Shown one piece after another: positions 23,226 to 32,186 of a stretch of DNA of 38,046 bases. Under the pieces are notes generated by a model. The model did no database searches. It worked only from the letters and a program-made list of their open reading frames with translations, and had not been told where the DNA came from. The stretch comes from Robiginitomaculum sp. (GTDB taxonomy: Bacteria > Pseudomonadota > Alphaproteobacteria > Caulobacterales > Maricaulaceae). Where the stretch lies: NCBI GenBank assembly GCA_002733905.1, contig NVXK01000009.1, positions 60,923 through 98,968 of the forward strand, in the 5' to 3' direction. A program made the translations under genes and the position numbers. Within the stretch, counting starts at the first letter, position 1, and every line of letters begins with the position of its first letter.

Positions 23226-24173
23226 ATGAATTTAAAATTTATTCTTAGCATAGTATTTGGCATAGTATTTTGTAGTGGTCTTTGGGGGTGTAATGGGGCA
23301 GATCAACAGATTAAAACATCGGTAGAACCTGATGTGGCTCAAACAAAAATTACGCAAGCCCCGATTACCATTGGCGCAAGTTATACTTTCCCTTCGAAAA
23401 TAATGGGGGAAAACCGTGAGATTAATGTCTGGTTGCCACCGAAATACAATGAAAGCGTAACGCAAAAATTCCCAGTGCTTTATGTGATCGACGGTGGGAC
23501 CGCACAAGATTTTCATCACATTAGTGGTCTGGCGCAATTGGGTTCCATTTCTGCCATGTATGAAGATTTGATCGTGGTGGGTATCAAGACACAAAATCGT
23601 TTGAACGAACTTGCTCACCCTGCCTCTGATCCACGTTATATTCATCCCGCGCCGCGTGTCGGAAAATCGCAGTTTTTTAGTGAATATGTTCGCACCGAAG
23701 TCTTGCCATTTATTGGGAATACATACCGTGTTTCTGATCGACGTGTTATTGTCGGCGAATCTCTTGCAGGCTTATTTATCACCGAAATGTTTTTGAAACA
23801 CCCAGATAGTTTTACTGACTATATTGCTATAAGTCCAAGCCTGTGGTGGGATGATAAAAATTTAGCGAAACTGGCGCCTGAATTAATTGCGAAACATTCT
23901 GACGCAGCGCGTAAACTTTATCTCACTATGGGTGATGAAGGCGGTACGATGCAAGGGGGGCTAGATTTGGTTATGGCGGCGATAAATGCCGATACGCCAA
24001 AAGGTCTGGACTGGAAATATGCTGATCGCGGCAAAAGCGCAAAACATTCGACTATTTATCACGGCGCCTCTCTTGATGCTCTCTTGTTTATGTTTGGCAT
24101 TCCTGTACCAGACTATGGCCCTGATCCTTGGTATTTGGTCGAAGGTGGCCAACCAGAAGATGATGAAAAATAA
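23226..24173 (+). CDS. Putative lipoprotein esterase (esterase D/Fes-like)
   Basis: The 315-aa product has a lipoprotein-type signal ending at Cys22 (GLWGC; Trp is unusual before the Gly) and an alpha/beta-hydrolase of the putative esterase family. Signs are INVWLPPKY (about 66-74), FPVLYVIDGG, IVVGI, the nucleophile elbow VGESLAG with Ser179, ISPSLWWDD and a late HSTIYHGASLDA that should supply the histidine. The same family includes Fes and IroE, which hydrolyse siderophore esters, and S-formylglutathione hydrolase; the substrate here is unknown. AAGGAGG precedes the ATG. Its stop overlaps the next start by one base. Confidence 0.85.
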   Translation: MNLKFILSIVFGIVFCSGLWGCNGADQQIKTSVEPDVAQTKITQAPITIGASYTFPSKIMGENREINVWLPPKYNESVTQKFPVLYVIDGGTAQDFHHISGLAQLGSISAMYEDLIVVGIKTQNRLNELAHPASDPRYIHPAPRVGKSQFFSEYVRTEVLPFIGNTYRVSDRRVIVGESLAGLFITEMFLKHPDSFTDYIAISPSLWWDDKNLAKLAPELIAKHSDAARKLYLTMGDEGGTMQGGLDLVMAAINADTPKGLDWKYADRGKSAKHSTIYHGASLDALLFMFGIPVPDYGPDPWYLVEGGQPEDDEK

Positions 24174-25363
24174 TGAGTATGGATAAAGATATATATGACG
24201 CCCTCATTATTGGTGCGGGTGCGGCGGGTATGATGTGTGCAAGTGTTGCTGGGGGACGCGGCGCAAAAGTGCTCGTGATTGACCATGCAAAAACTGCAGG
24301 CGAGAAAATTCGTATCTCTGGTGGTGGTCGCTGTAATTTCACCAATATATATTCTTCTCACAAAAACTTTATTTCCCAAAACCCGCATTTTTGTAAGTCT
24401 GCTTTGGCTGGCTATACGCCGCATGATTTTTTGGCTCTGGTCGAGAGTTATAAAATTGAGTGGCATGAAAAAACGCTCGGACAATTATTTTGCGATGACC
24501 GCTCGACCTTGATTGTTAGCATGTTGAAAAATGAATGCCGAAAAGTCGGGGCGAAAATTCTGATTGATACGGGTGTGACCAAGATTAAAAAATCAGATGA
24601 TGTTTTTATCATTGATACCAATAAAGGCCAGTTTAAATCACGTGCGCTTGTGGTGGCGTGTGGTGGCCCGTCCATTCCTAAAATGGGGGCGACAGGTTTT
24701 GGTTATAAAATTGCCGAACAATTTGGTTTGCCTGTTATTGAACCTATTGCCGCCCTCGTACCGCTCGTGTTTACGGATAGTTTGAAAGCCTCTTTGAAGA
24801 TTCTTTCGGGGATTAGTGTTAATGCACAAATCCATCATGGTAGCACAATGTTTGAAGAAGCTTTGTTGTTTACCCACCGTGGTTTATCAGGGCCAAGTAT
24901 TTTGCAAATTTCGTCTTATTGGAACGTCGGTGATACAATTCGTATCAATCTTGCGCCTGACGTTGATATATTGGCAGAGCTGAAAGCGGCGCGTATGTCT
25001 AATCCCAAGCTTAGTCCTGCGGGTTTTTTATCAAACTATTTGCCGCAAAAACTAGCTCAATTTGTCGCCGAAATTTCGCCAGAGCAAAGGCTAGCGGATA
25101 TGAGTTCAGCCTCCCTTTTAAATCTGGCGGGGGCGGTCAATGATTGGCAGCTAAAACCTGCGGGAAGTGAAGGCATGCGTACGGCAGAAGTGGCACGCGG
25201 CGGCGTTGATACCAATGCGCTTTCTTCTAAAACGATGGAATGTCGTAAAGTTTCTGGACTGTATTTCATTGGTGAAGTTGTCGATGTGACAGGGCATTTG
25301 GGCGGCCATAATTTCCAATGGGCGTGGGCGAGCGGTGTGGCGTGTGGGAATGCGCTTATCTAA
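24173..25363 (+). CDS. HI0933-like NAD(P)/FAD-dependent flavoprotein
   Basis: The 396-aa product is a flavoprotein of the HI0933/YhiN type. It has the N-terminal dinucleotide-binding IIGAGAAGMMCAS (about residues 12-24), the signature EKIRISGGGRCNFTN, GQLFCDDRSTLIV, the central VVACGGPSIPKMGATGFGY, and the C-terminal GLYFIGEVVDVTGHLGG followed by NFQWAWASG. Length is normal. These proteins are widespread and largely uncharacterised; some reduce bile-acid intermediates. The ATG shares a base with the preceding stop (TAATG), so the two genes are probably translationally coupled. Confidence 0.9.
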   Translation: MSMDKDIYDALIIGAGAAGMMCASVAGGRGAKVLVIDHAKTAGEKIRISGGGRCNFTNIYSSHKNFISQNPHFCKSALAGYTPHDFLALVESYKIEWHEKTLGQLFCDDRSTLIVSMLKNECRKVGAKILIDTGVTKIKKSDDVFIIDTNKGQFKSRALVVACGGPSIPKMGATGFGYKIAEQFGLPVIEPIAALVPLVFTDSLKASLKILSGISVNAQIHHGSTMFEEALLFTHRGLSGPSILQISSYWNVGDTIRINLAPDVDILAELKAARMSNPKLSPAGFLSNYLPQKLAQFVAEISPEQRLADMSSASLLNLAGAVNDWQLKPAGSEGMRTAEVARGGVDTNALSSKTMECRKVSGLYFIGEVVDVTGHLGGHNFQWAWASGVACGNALI

Positions 25364-25365
25364 GC

Positions 25366-25394
25366 GTATTTAAACTCTCTGTATTTAAACCTCT
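25366..25394. repeat. Tandem duplication after the flavoprotein gene
   Basis: GTATTTAAACTCTCT (25366-25380) is followed directly by GTATTTAAACCTCT (25381-25394). It begins just after the stop codon of the flavoprotein gene. Confidence 0.85.
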
Positions 25395-25446
25395 ATCGTA
25401 TCATGTAAATTCCCTCTATAATTTTAAAAAACACTGGGGAAGAAAT

Positions 25447-26661
25447 ATGTTCACGCGTTTGCAAAATATTGGGCCAGGCGCATTGGTCGCCGCGGCTTTC
25501 ATCGGCCCTGGTACGGTTACAGCTTGTACCTTGGCGGGAGCAGGCTATGGCTATGCTCTTTTGTGGGCCTTGGTCTTTGCAACGCTTGCGACAATTGTTT
25601 TACAAGAAATGGCGGCGCGTCTAGGTACATCTGCGGGGCTGGGTTTGGGAGAAGCTTTGCGTTTGCGTTTGATGGGCTCGCCCTTACGCTACCCTCTTTT
25701 CGCGCTTGTACTTGTGGCGTTGTATTTGGGCAATGCGGCCTATGAAGGCGGTAATTTATCAGGCTCGTATTTAGGGGCGCAGGCTTTGTTTGGGGATATC
25801 AGCAAAGCGGTTTTCCTTGTGCCGATGATTGGTTTTTCAGGTGCGTTACTTTGGTTTGGCGGCTATAAAGTTTTGGAGAAAATTCTTATTTGCCTTGTGC
25901 TCATTATGGCCGTGGCTTTTATCATTGCCTTTTTCGTCATTGGTGTAGATTTTACAGGCATGTTGAAAGGCATGTTTTCGCCCAATATTCCTAAGGGGAG
26001 CTTGCTCACGGTTTTGGCTTTGGTCGGGACAACGGTTGTGCCTTATAATCTGTTTTTACATGCTAGTGCGTGCAAAGAAAAATGGGCCGGGATTACGGAT
26101 GAGAACGCGCTTAAAAATGCACGCGCTGATACATTTATCTCTATTGGGTTTGGCGGCCTTGTTTCTATTCTTATAGCGGCGACTGCGGCGGCGGCAATGT
26201 TTGGGCAAGGCTTGCAAATTAATTCAGCCGCAGACATGGCGAAACAATTGCGTCCAATCGCAGGTGATTTTGCACCAGCGCTTTTGGGGATTGGATTACT
26301 GGCGGCGGGATTTACCAGCGCCATTACCGCGCCGCTTGCGACAGGTTATGCGGTTTCGGAAATCTTGGGATGGGGTACGACAGATAAACGCGGACGCCTT
26401 GTGGCGCTCAGTGTTTTGATTATTGGCGGCGCAATTGCGCTGACAGGGTTTAAATCGATCAGCATTATTTTGACTGCACAATTTGCCAATGGATTATTAT
26501 TGCCGATCATTGTTGGGTTTTTGTTGTTTGCCATGAACCAAAAATCTATTTTAGGGGCATATGTGAATGGCAAGCTTGCGAATATATGCGGTGGTCTTGT
26601 GATGCTTGTCTCGCTAGGGTTAGGGGCGCGGATGATTGCGCGCACATTTGGTTTGATATAG
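25447..26661 (+). CDS. NRAMP-family transporter with atypical metal site
   Basis: The 404-aa product (ATG 25447; the frame opens further upstream inside the previous gene) has about 11 membrane helices and clear NRAMP family shape: GPGALVAAAFIGPGTVTAC in helix 1, a QEMAARLGTSAGLGLGEAL segment in helix 2, NAAYEGGNLSGSYLG and VVPYNLFLHAS in helix 6. Canonical NRAMPs have DPGN in helix 1 and MPHN in helix 6 as metal ligands. Here these read GPGT (20-23) and VPYN (198-201), so the usual Asp, Asn and Met are absent. Substrate may not be Mn or Fe. It lies 83 bp after the flavoprotein and 36 bp before a hydrolase on the same strand. Confidence 0.88.
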   Translation: MFTRLQNIGPGALVAAAFIGPGTVTACTLAGAGYGYALLWALVFATLATIVLQEMAARLGTSAGLGLGEALRLRLMGSPLRYPLFALVLVALYLGNAAYEGGNLSGSYLGAQALFGDISKAVFLVPMIGFSGALLWFGGYKVLEKILICLVLIMAVAFIIAFFVIGVDFTGMLKGMFSPNIPKGSLLTVLALVGTTVVPYNLFLHASACKEKWAGITDENALKNARADTFISIGFGGLVSILIAATAAAAMFGQGLQINSAADMAKQLRPIAGDFAPALLGIGLLAAGFTSAITAPLATGYAVSEILGWGTTDKRGRLVALSVLIIGGAIALTGFKSISIILTAQFANGLLLPIIVGFLLFAMNQKSILGAYVNGKLANICGGLVMLVSLGLGARMIARTFGLI

Positions 26662-26697
26662 GTTTGCCGTAAAGCGTGATAAGAGTGGGAAAATAAT

Positions 26698-27777
26698 ATG
26701 AAAAAATGGCTATTACGATTACTTGGTTTTGTCATGGTTTTGGCAATATTGGTGTTTGTTTTCCGTGGTAAAATTTACGCGAAAATGTTTGAAAGCTATA
26801 TTTCTCCGACAAAAGCATTTGCGGAATACACGCCGCCTCTTGCCCCTGATTATGCTGATGATAATGTTTGGGCGTCTTTGCCGACGACAAAAGACGGGGC
26901 AGATTTTGTGCCGCAAGAATTGCAGGGTGTAGACGAAAAATCCGATGTGGCTGTGTTCTTTGTGCATCCAACAACATTTGTATCCAAAGCAGGTTGGAAT
27001 GGGCCACTGGATGAGGCACGGGTTTTAGAATATACGGACGGGTTTGTGATGCAGGGTCAGGCGAGCGCGTATAATGGGTGTTGCGATATTTACGCCCCGC
27101 GTTATCGCCAAGCGACACTTTGGTCATTTTGGGTGATTGACGGGGATGGTAAAAAAGCTCTGGACTTGGCCTACACCGATGTTGAGCGTGCGTTTGATGA
27201 ATTTCTAGACCGTATTGGTACGCGCCCCTTTATTCTGGCGGGGCATAGTCAAGGCACATATCATTTAGAAGAATTACTGAAACAACGTGTGACGGGAACG
27301 CCTCTGCGCGAACGTTTGGTGGCGGCATATCTTGTGGGTATGAATATAAATACGCAAGGGTTTGCAAAGGCCGTGCCTGATATTGCCGTGTGTGAAAGTG
27401 CGGCGCAGACAGGGTGTTATGTTTCGTGGAATGCGAAAGGGCCAAAGGCAGAAAGCTGGGGCGGCGAAATTGGTGCCACGTGTGTAAATCCGCTGAGTTG
27501 GAAAGCCGACAAAAAATCTATAGATGCAACTGATAATATTGGTTCATTGGGTTTGTCACCGCGTATACGATTTGAACAAGCCGTAACGGGGGCACAATGC
27601 CTAGATGACAAGCTATTGGTTGGGCCTTTTGCTACGGATATTTTTGATAAATTGCCGATGGATATGGGCAAAGATAATTTCCATGTTTTGGACTATGCAT
27701 TGTTTTATGCAAGCATTCGTCAAAACGCAATTTTGCGGACACAAAGATATAAGCTGTTAAACGAGGTGAAACCTTAG
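26698..27777 (+). CDS. DUF3089 alpha/beta hydrolase, membrane-anchored
   Basis: The 359-aa product has one N-terminal membrane helix (about residues 4-23), then a DUF3089-type hydrolase: VAVFFVHPTTF (84-94), CCDIYAPRYRQAT (128-140), AYTDVERAFDEFL (158-170) and ILAGHSQGTYHL (179-190) with nucleophile Ser184, followed by RLVAAYLVGM. A late NFHVLDYALFYASIR holds the probable catalytic His. The ATG lies 36 bp after the NRAMP stop with no terminator seen. Natural substrate is unknown. Confidence 0.88.
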   Translation: MKKWLLRLLGFVMVLAILVFVFRGKIYAKMFESYISPTKAFAEYTPPLAPDYADDNVWASLPTTKDGADFVPQELQGVDEKSDVAVFFVHPTTFVSKAGWNGPLDEARVLEYTDGFVMQGQASAYNGCCDIYAPRYRQATLWSFWVIDGDGKKALDLAYTDVERAFDEFLDRIGTRPFILAGHSQGTYHLEELLKQRVTGTPLRERLVAAYLVGMNINTQGFAKAVPDIAVCESAAQTGCYVSWNAKGPKAESWGGEIGATCVNPLSWKADKKSIDATDNIGSLGLSPRIRFEQAVTGAQCLDDKLLVGPFATDIFDKLPMDMGKDNFHVLDYALFYASIRQNAILRTQRYKLLNEVKP

Positions 27778-27799
27778 GCCTTATTCTTGTCGTTAGGTT

Positions 27800-28690
27800 T
27801 TAGTCTTTATTCTTGTAGCTTTCAAATAGTGCAAGTGTGTTCTGTGCTTGTTTCAGATGTGGGATGTCCGTCATTTTTCCGTTTACGGATACTGCGCCTG
27901 CACCCGGATTATCGCAAAAAGCTTGGATAACAGCTTGTGCATGAGAACGTTGAGCATTCGTTGGCATAAAGCTCTCATTGATGATTTGTACTTGTGCGGG
28001 GTGGATGGCAAGCATGCCGCTAAACCCTTCGCGAAAAGCATTGCTTGCATATTTTCGCAAACCTTCAGGATCACGAAAATCGGCGTAGAGTGTATCTATG
28101 GCTTGAACGCCTGCGGCTTTTGCGGCGAGTAGGGTTTGGGAACGTACCATTTGATAGGTAAACGCAAAACTTCCGTTTTCGTCTTTGTTAGTCATCGCAC
28201 CAAGATCGGTGGATAAATCTTCTGCGCCCCATGTTAGGCCAAGAAGGCGGGGCAGGAAGGTACGCGAATACAGATTAAGGCTCATGACAGCGCGCGCTGT
28301 TTCTGTGGCGACGGGTAGGATTTTAATGGCACCTTTGGTAAGGCCGTGTGCCTGTTCACGCTTGGTAATCAGCGCGCTTAGGGTTTCGATATCGACGGGG
28401 CCGTCTGGCTTGGGGATCATAATGCCTGCAGGGCTGAGGGGAATGACCGCGTCTAAATCATCTAATATATATTCGCTGTCGAGAGGATTTATCCGCACCC
28501 AGATTTGCGAGTGTGTTTGAGATGTTTTAAGAAACTCTGCACACATTTCTCGTCCCGTAGATTTGCGGGCTGGGAGTACGGAATCTTCCATGTCGATTAA
28601 AAGCGCGTCCGCGCCACGTTCACCTGCACCTGCGAGTTTCTTTTCACTGTCGGCAGGGACAAATAATAAGGAGCGTAAAACTGTAGACAT
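27800..28690 (-). CDS. CitE-like CoA ester lyase (HpcH/HpaI family)
   Basis: The 296-aa product resembles citrate lyase beta subunit-like enzymes that cleave or form malyl-, citramalyl- or beta-methylmalyl-CoA. Visible are LRSLLFVPADSEKKLAGA (about 5-22), DALLIDMEDSVLP (28-40), the WVRINPLDSE Mg-site region, GIMIPK, the VATETARAV segment and LTWGAEDLSTDLGA. There is no citrate lyase alpha or gamma subunit nearby, so this is a stand-alone lyase rather than true CitE. The ATG is 89 bp from the divergent pabB-pabC start. The end is followed by a duplicated 12-bp segment. Confidence 0.88.
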   Translation of the reverse strand: MSTVLRSLLFVPADSEKKLAGAGERGADALLIDMEDSVLPARKSTGREMCAEFLKTSQTHSQIWVRINPLDSEYILDDLDAVIPLSPAGIMIPKPDGPVDIETLSALITKREQAHGLTKGAIKILPVATETARAVMSLNLYSRTFLPRLLGLTWGAEDLSTDLGAMTNKDENGSFAFTYQMVRSQTLLAAKAAGVQAIDTLYADFRDPEGLRKYASNAFREGFSGMLAIHPAQVQIINESFMPTNAQRSHAQAVIQAFCDNPGAGAVSVNGKMTDIPHLKQAQNTLALFESYKNKD

Positions 28691-28700
28691 ATGAAACCTC

Positions 28701-28758
28701 TTTCACACACGCGTGAAATTTATACAAATACTGGAATTGTATCTAGCGTGTTTTCACG
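28701..28758. promoter_or_regulatory. Inverted repeats in the CitE-like/pabBC divergent region
   Basis: TTTCAC (28701-28706) and GTGAAA (28713-28718) form perfect arms around a 6-bp spacer, and CGTG-TTTT-CACG (28747-28758) lies 28 bp further. Both contain a CAC/GTG core and sit between two divergent genes. A shared operator is possible. Confidence 0.35.
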
Positions 28759-28779
28759 AGGACGTATACAGACAAGACA

Positions 28780-30540
28780 ATGACACAGTATTATGTATAT
28801 TTCGAAGACCAACTGGCAGAGGCAGGCGCGGCGCGGCAGCGCTTATATACGCAGCCGATTGAAATTATCACAGCCAATTGCGTGGACGATATTGCCCCTG
28901 CGCTCGCGCATATGCAAAAAATGCACCAAGAAGGCTTATATCTTGCAGGGTATTTCTCTTACGAGTTGGGGCATGTTTTAGAGCCTGTATTAGACAAATT
29001 ATATCAAGAAGGTTCTGCTAAACCTTTGCTGAAATTTGGGGTGTTTAAAGATTTTGAACATGCAGGATTAACGCCCACACAAAATGTGTATTTGGGCGAA
29101 GGGAAGCCTCTATGGTCGCTTGCCCAATATCAAAAACGGTTTGCCAAAGTTATGGCGTATATTCGCGCTGGGGATGTGTATCAAATTAATCTGAGTTTTC
29201 CTGTTTACGGTGATTATGTTGGTGATGGGGCGAGTGTGTATGAGCATATAAAAGCGCGTCAGCCTGTGCGTTATGGTGGTGTGATTTCTTTGGGTGGTGA
29301 CGAGATTGTAAGCTTGTCTCCTGAATTATTTTTTGAGACTGAGGACAGGTGTTTGCGTATGCGCCCTATGAAAGGGACGTGTGCACGTAGCACAGATAGC
29401 ACCATAGATATGCAACTTGCGAAAGCATTACAGCAAGACGTTAAAAACCGCGCCGAGAATTTGATGATTGTAGATTTACTGCGTAATGATATGTCGCGCC
29501 TCAGTGTCGCAGGGAGTGTGAGCGTAACGGATTTGTTTTCGATTGAAACATTTCCGACGTTACACACAATGACGTCTGGCATTGAATCCACATTAGAGGA
29601 CGGTGTGGATTTAGTGCAAATTCTTAAAGCACTTTTCCCGTGTGGTTCTATCACGGGTGCGCCAAAAATTCGCGCTCAGGAAATTATACAGGATTTAGAA
29701 ACCCAGAGTCGCGGCGCGTATTGCGGCGCACATGGATATATTGACCCGAACGGGGATATGCGGTTCAATGTTGGTATTCGTACCCTGATTTTACAGGCGG
29801 ATAAATGCTATGTTTATAATGTGGGTAGCGCTGTTGTCGCAGATTCGGACGGTGCGGCGGAGTATGATGAATGTCTTTTGAAATCAGAATTTTTACAAAG
29901 TCCGTATCAACTTATCGAAACATTTGGTTGGGATTACCAAATTGGGTTTATGCATTTTGATCTACATTTGGCACGCTTGTGCGCATCGGCAAAAAAACTC
30001 GGGTTTAAGTATGATCCAATATGCGTAACGCAAGCTTTGGAAGACTTTGTTGTAAATTTAGATACGCCTCACAAAGTGCGTCTGACCCTCGATAAAAACG
30101 GGGATGTTATGGTGAGTGGCGAAGCCTTAAATTTATTGTCAGCACATGAAGTATGGGATGTGGCGCTGAGTAAAAATACGGTCAATCGTGCTGACCCTCT
30201 CCTTATGCATAAAACAACACGGCGTGGGTTTCTTGACGGGGAACGTAGGCGATTGAACACGTTGACGGGTTGTCAGGAAGTTTTGCTTTTTAATACCGAA
30301 GGCGAACTTTGTGAAGGTAGTTTTACCAATGTATTTGTGGAAAAAAAGGGGACGTTATTTACGCCCCCAATATCTGCGGGTCTTTTAGGCGGTATTTTGC
30401 GCCATGTCTTGCTTGCGAATAAAGAGGCGCAAGAATGCCAACTCACTTATGAAGATGTTATTACTGCGGACGCGCTCTATATTGGTAATTCTGTGCGCGG
30501 TCTTATAAAGGTGCGTTTGTTGGATACAGGGTGGCTTTAA
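28780..30540 (+). CDS. pabB: Fused aminodeoxychorismate synthase component I and lyase (PabB-PabC)
   Basis: This enzyme makes p-aminobenzoate for folate. The 586-aa protein carries a PabB domain (about residues 1-375), with RPMKGTCARS, NRAENLMIVDLLRNDMSRL, FPCGSITGAPKIRAQEII and GAYCGAHGYI, followed by a class IV aminotransferase-type lyase (PabC) from about 390. The second part shows FDLHLARLCASAKKLGF, HKTTRRGFLDGERRRLN, FNTEGELCEGSFTNVFV and AGLLGGILRHVLL, so both units look complete. Such fusions are known in bacteria. PabA, the glutaminase partner, is not in the window. The function of the fusion is well supported. Confidence 0.93.
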   Translation: MTQYYVYFEDQLAEAGAARQRLYTQPIEIITANCVDDIAPALAHMQKMHQEGLYLAGYFSYELGHVLEPVLDKLYQEGSAKPLLKFGVFKDFEHAGLTPTQNVYLGEGKPLWSLAQYQKRFAKVMAYIRAGDVYQINLSFPVYGDYVGDGASVYEHIKARQPVRYGGVISLGGDEIVSLSPELFFETEDRCLRMRPMKGTCARSTDSTIDMQLAKALQQDVKNRAENLMIVDLLRNDMSRLSVAGSVSVTDLFSIETFPTLHTMTSGIESTLEDGVDLVQILKALFPCGSITGAPKIRAQEIIQDLETQSRGAYCGAHGYIDPNGDMRFNVGIRTLILQADKCYVYNVGSAVVADSDGAAEYDECLLKSEFLQSPYQLIETFGWDYQIGFMHFDLHLARLCASAKKLGFKYDPICVTQALEDFVVNLDTPHKVRLTLDKNGDVMVSGEALNLLSAHEVWDVALSKNTVNRADPLLMHKTTRRGFLDGERRRLNTLTGCQEVLLFNTEGELCEGSFTNVFVEKKGTLFTPPISAGLLGGILRHVLLANKEAQECQLTYEDVITADALYIGNSVRGLIKVRLLDTGWL

Positions 30541-30546
30541 CCGCTT

Positions 30547-31740
30547 TTACTCGGCGGCTTGTTGAAAATCTGCGCCGTATTTTTTGTATAATTTTTCTTT
30601 GTGCTTGGGGTCGATATTGACTTTGGTGATGTCGCCATCTGCCCATTCCATAACTTTGGGGTCCATGATTTTAAACCAAAGTGCAGGAATTGCCGCCAAT
30701 GCGAAACAGCCGCCATAGCCGCTGGGCAAGCTTGGTAGATCGTCAAAATTTCTTAAAACTTGGTACGGGCGCGTTGGAAAGGCGTGGTGGTCGGAATGAC
30801 GTTGTAAATGAAACAAAGCCATGTTTGACCAAAGATGATTTGTGTTCCAGCTATGGCGTGGTTGGCATTTTTCGTATTTTCCATTTGCCAGTTTTTGACG
30901 CATAAGCCCGTAATGTTCGATATAATTTGCTTGGGTCAAGGCGTACCAGCCAATCATATGATGGGGAATGAGGAACCAGAGAATATTGGGGCCGAAAATA
31001 AAGGCAGCGATTGCGAGAAGCGATAGACTGACGCAATAGACTTGTAAAACATCATTGTGAATTGACCAAAACCCTTTGCCTTTTGCTGCCAATCGACGTT
31101 TTTCATGATGGAGGCCACGTTTAATTGTGCCCGGGAGTTCACGCAAGAGAAAGCGGTATATGCTTTCGCCCATGCGTGCACTGGCAGGGTCTTCGGGAGT
31201 GGAAACCCAGACATGATGACCACGATTATGTTCTATATTAAAATGCCCATAGCCAAGAAGTGTATTGCCGGCCTTGGCCAAAAAACGGTCAAGTTTATTG
31301 CCTTTATGGCCAAGCTCGTGTGTGATGGCGAGCATAGCGCCACTGCCAGAACCTACGCCGATAATAAGCGCTATGACCGCCCATGCTGGCAGGTCTTGGG
31401 TCGCCACAAACCATGTGAACGCGGCAAGTACCACAAAGAATATAGGAATATGGGCATGTACTTGGTAACGGTAATAATTGTCTGCCATCATAGCTGGCAC
31501 GACTTCTTCGGGAGTGTTGTAATTATCTACGCCTAAAACTTTGTCGATAAGCGCGGTGATGAAATAAATATATATTACAGGAATAAGGGTGACAATCGGG
31601 TTTTCACCAAAGGCAAAATAAGACCAAAATGTAAATGCATACATTAATGTACCAACATATCCGAGTAGCCAGAGATGACGTTTTTTGTCTTTATAAATAA
31701 CTTCGCTTCCGTCTTTTGCGACGCCCGTAAAAATTGCCAT
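30547..31740 (-). CDS. alkB: Alkane 1-monooxygenase AlkB
   Basis: AlkB is a di-iron membrane enzyme that hydroxylates the end of medium-chain alkanes. The 397-aa protein shows all canonical histidine boxes: HELGHK at 141-146, HNRGHHVWVSTPEDPASARM at 171-190, NYIEHYG at 272-278 and LQRHSDHH at 312-319, followed by FPTRPYQVL. It has the expected membrane helices. Rubredoxin and rubredoxin reductase are not in the window, so electrons must come from elsewhere. It starts 4 bp after the ArsR-family gene and is almost certainly in one operon with it, which suggests local regulation. No defect is seen. Confidence 0.95.
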   Translation of the reverse strand: MAIFTGVAKDGSEVIYKDKKRHLWLLGYVGTLMYAFTFWSYFAFGENPIVTLIPVIYIYFITALIDKVLGVDNYNTPEEVVPAMMADNYYRYQVHAHIPIFFVVLAAFTWFVATQDLPAWAVIALIIGVGSGSGAMLAITHELGHKGNKLDRFLAKAGNTLLGYGHFNIEHNRGHHVWVSTPEDPASARMGESIYRFLLRELPGTIKRGLHHEKRRLAAKGKGFWSIHNDVLQVYCVSLSLLAIAAFIFGPNILWFLIPHHMIGWYALTQANYIEHYGLMRQKLANGKYEKCQPRHSWNTNHLWSNMALFHLQRHSDHHAFPTRPYQVLRNFDDLPSLPSGYGGCFALAAIPALWFKIMDPKVMEWADGDITKVNIDPKHKEKLYKKYGADFQQAAE

Positions 31741-31744
31741 TATT

Positions 31745-32155
31745 TTACTCCCTTAATTTTTTCATTGCTTTTCTTGTTGGTATTGTGCGTTGGTCGTACT
31801 CTTCAAAAGGTTTGCAAATTTCGGCCATTGGTTTGATGGCTTCGAGGATGAGGGTAAGTTTTTGGACAATATAAGGGCCATCTAAATCATAGAAAACCTG
31901 CCTGCCTCTTTTGCGAGAAGTGGTGATGCCTGCTGTTTCTAATATGGACAGGTGGCGTGAGATAACAGAACGGTCTTGGGCAAGACCTTGGGCAATTGTG
32001 CTTACGTCACATGCGCCGATACGGATAAGGTTTTTAATGATTGCCACACGGGTCGGCTCGCACAGGGCTTTGAAATAACGTGTATCTAGCACGTCTAATG
32101 CAGACTGCATTGCATCCCTGTGTTGGCGTGTTTCTTCTTGGTTGTCATTGTCCAT
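31745..32155 (-). CDS. ArsR-family regulator upstream of alkB
   Basis: The 136-aa product (ATG 32155; the frame can extend to a TTG at 32167) is an ArsR-type winged-helix repressor. Motifs are FKALCEPTRVAIIKNLIRIG, then ACDVSTIAQGLAQDRSVISRHLSILETAGI as the recognition helix and RGRQVFYDLDG as the wing. The metal-binding cysteine pair typical of ArsR/SmtB sensors (ELCVCDL) is replaced by ACDVSTI, so it may respond to another signal. It is followed at 4 bp by alkB. A perfect 16-bp palindrome lies 32 bp before its start and is the likely operator. Confidence 0.9.
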   Translation of the reverse strand: MDNDNQEETRQHRDAMQSALDVLDTRYFKALCEPTRVAIIKNLIRIGACDVSTIAQGLAQDRSVISRHLSILETAGITTSRKRGRQVFYDLDGPYIVQKLTLILEAIKPMAEICKPFEEYDQRTIPTRKAMKKLRE

Positions 32156-32186
32156 GGGGTAATCCAAACACTGATTAAGTTAATGT

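Noticed and set aside
25318-25446. N-terminal extension of the NRAMP-like gene
   Set aside because: It overlaps the flavoprotein gene in another frame and lacks NRAMP-like sequence; ATG 25447 fits the family start.
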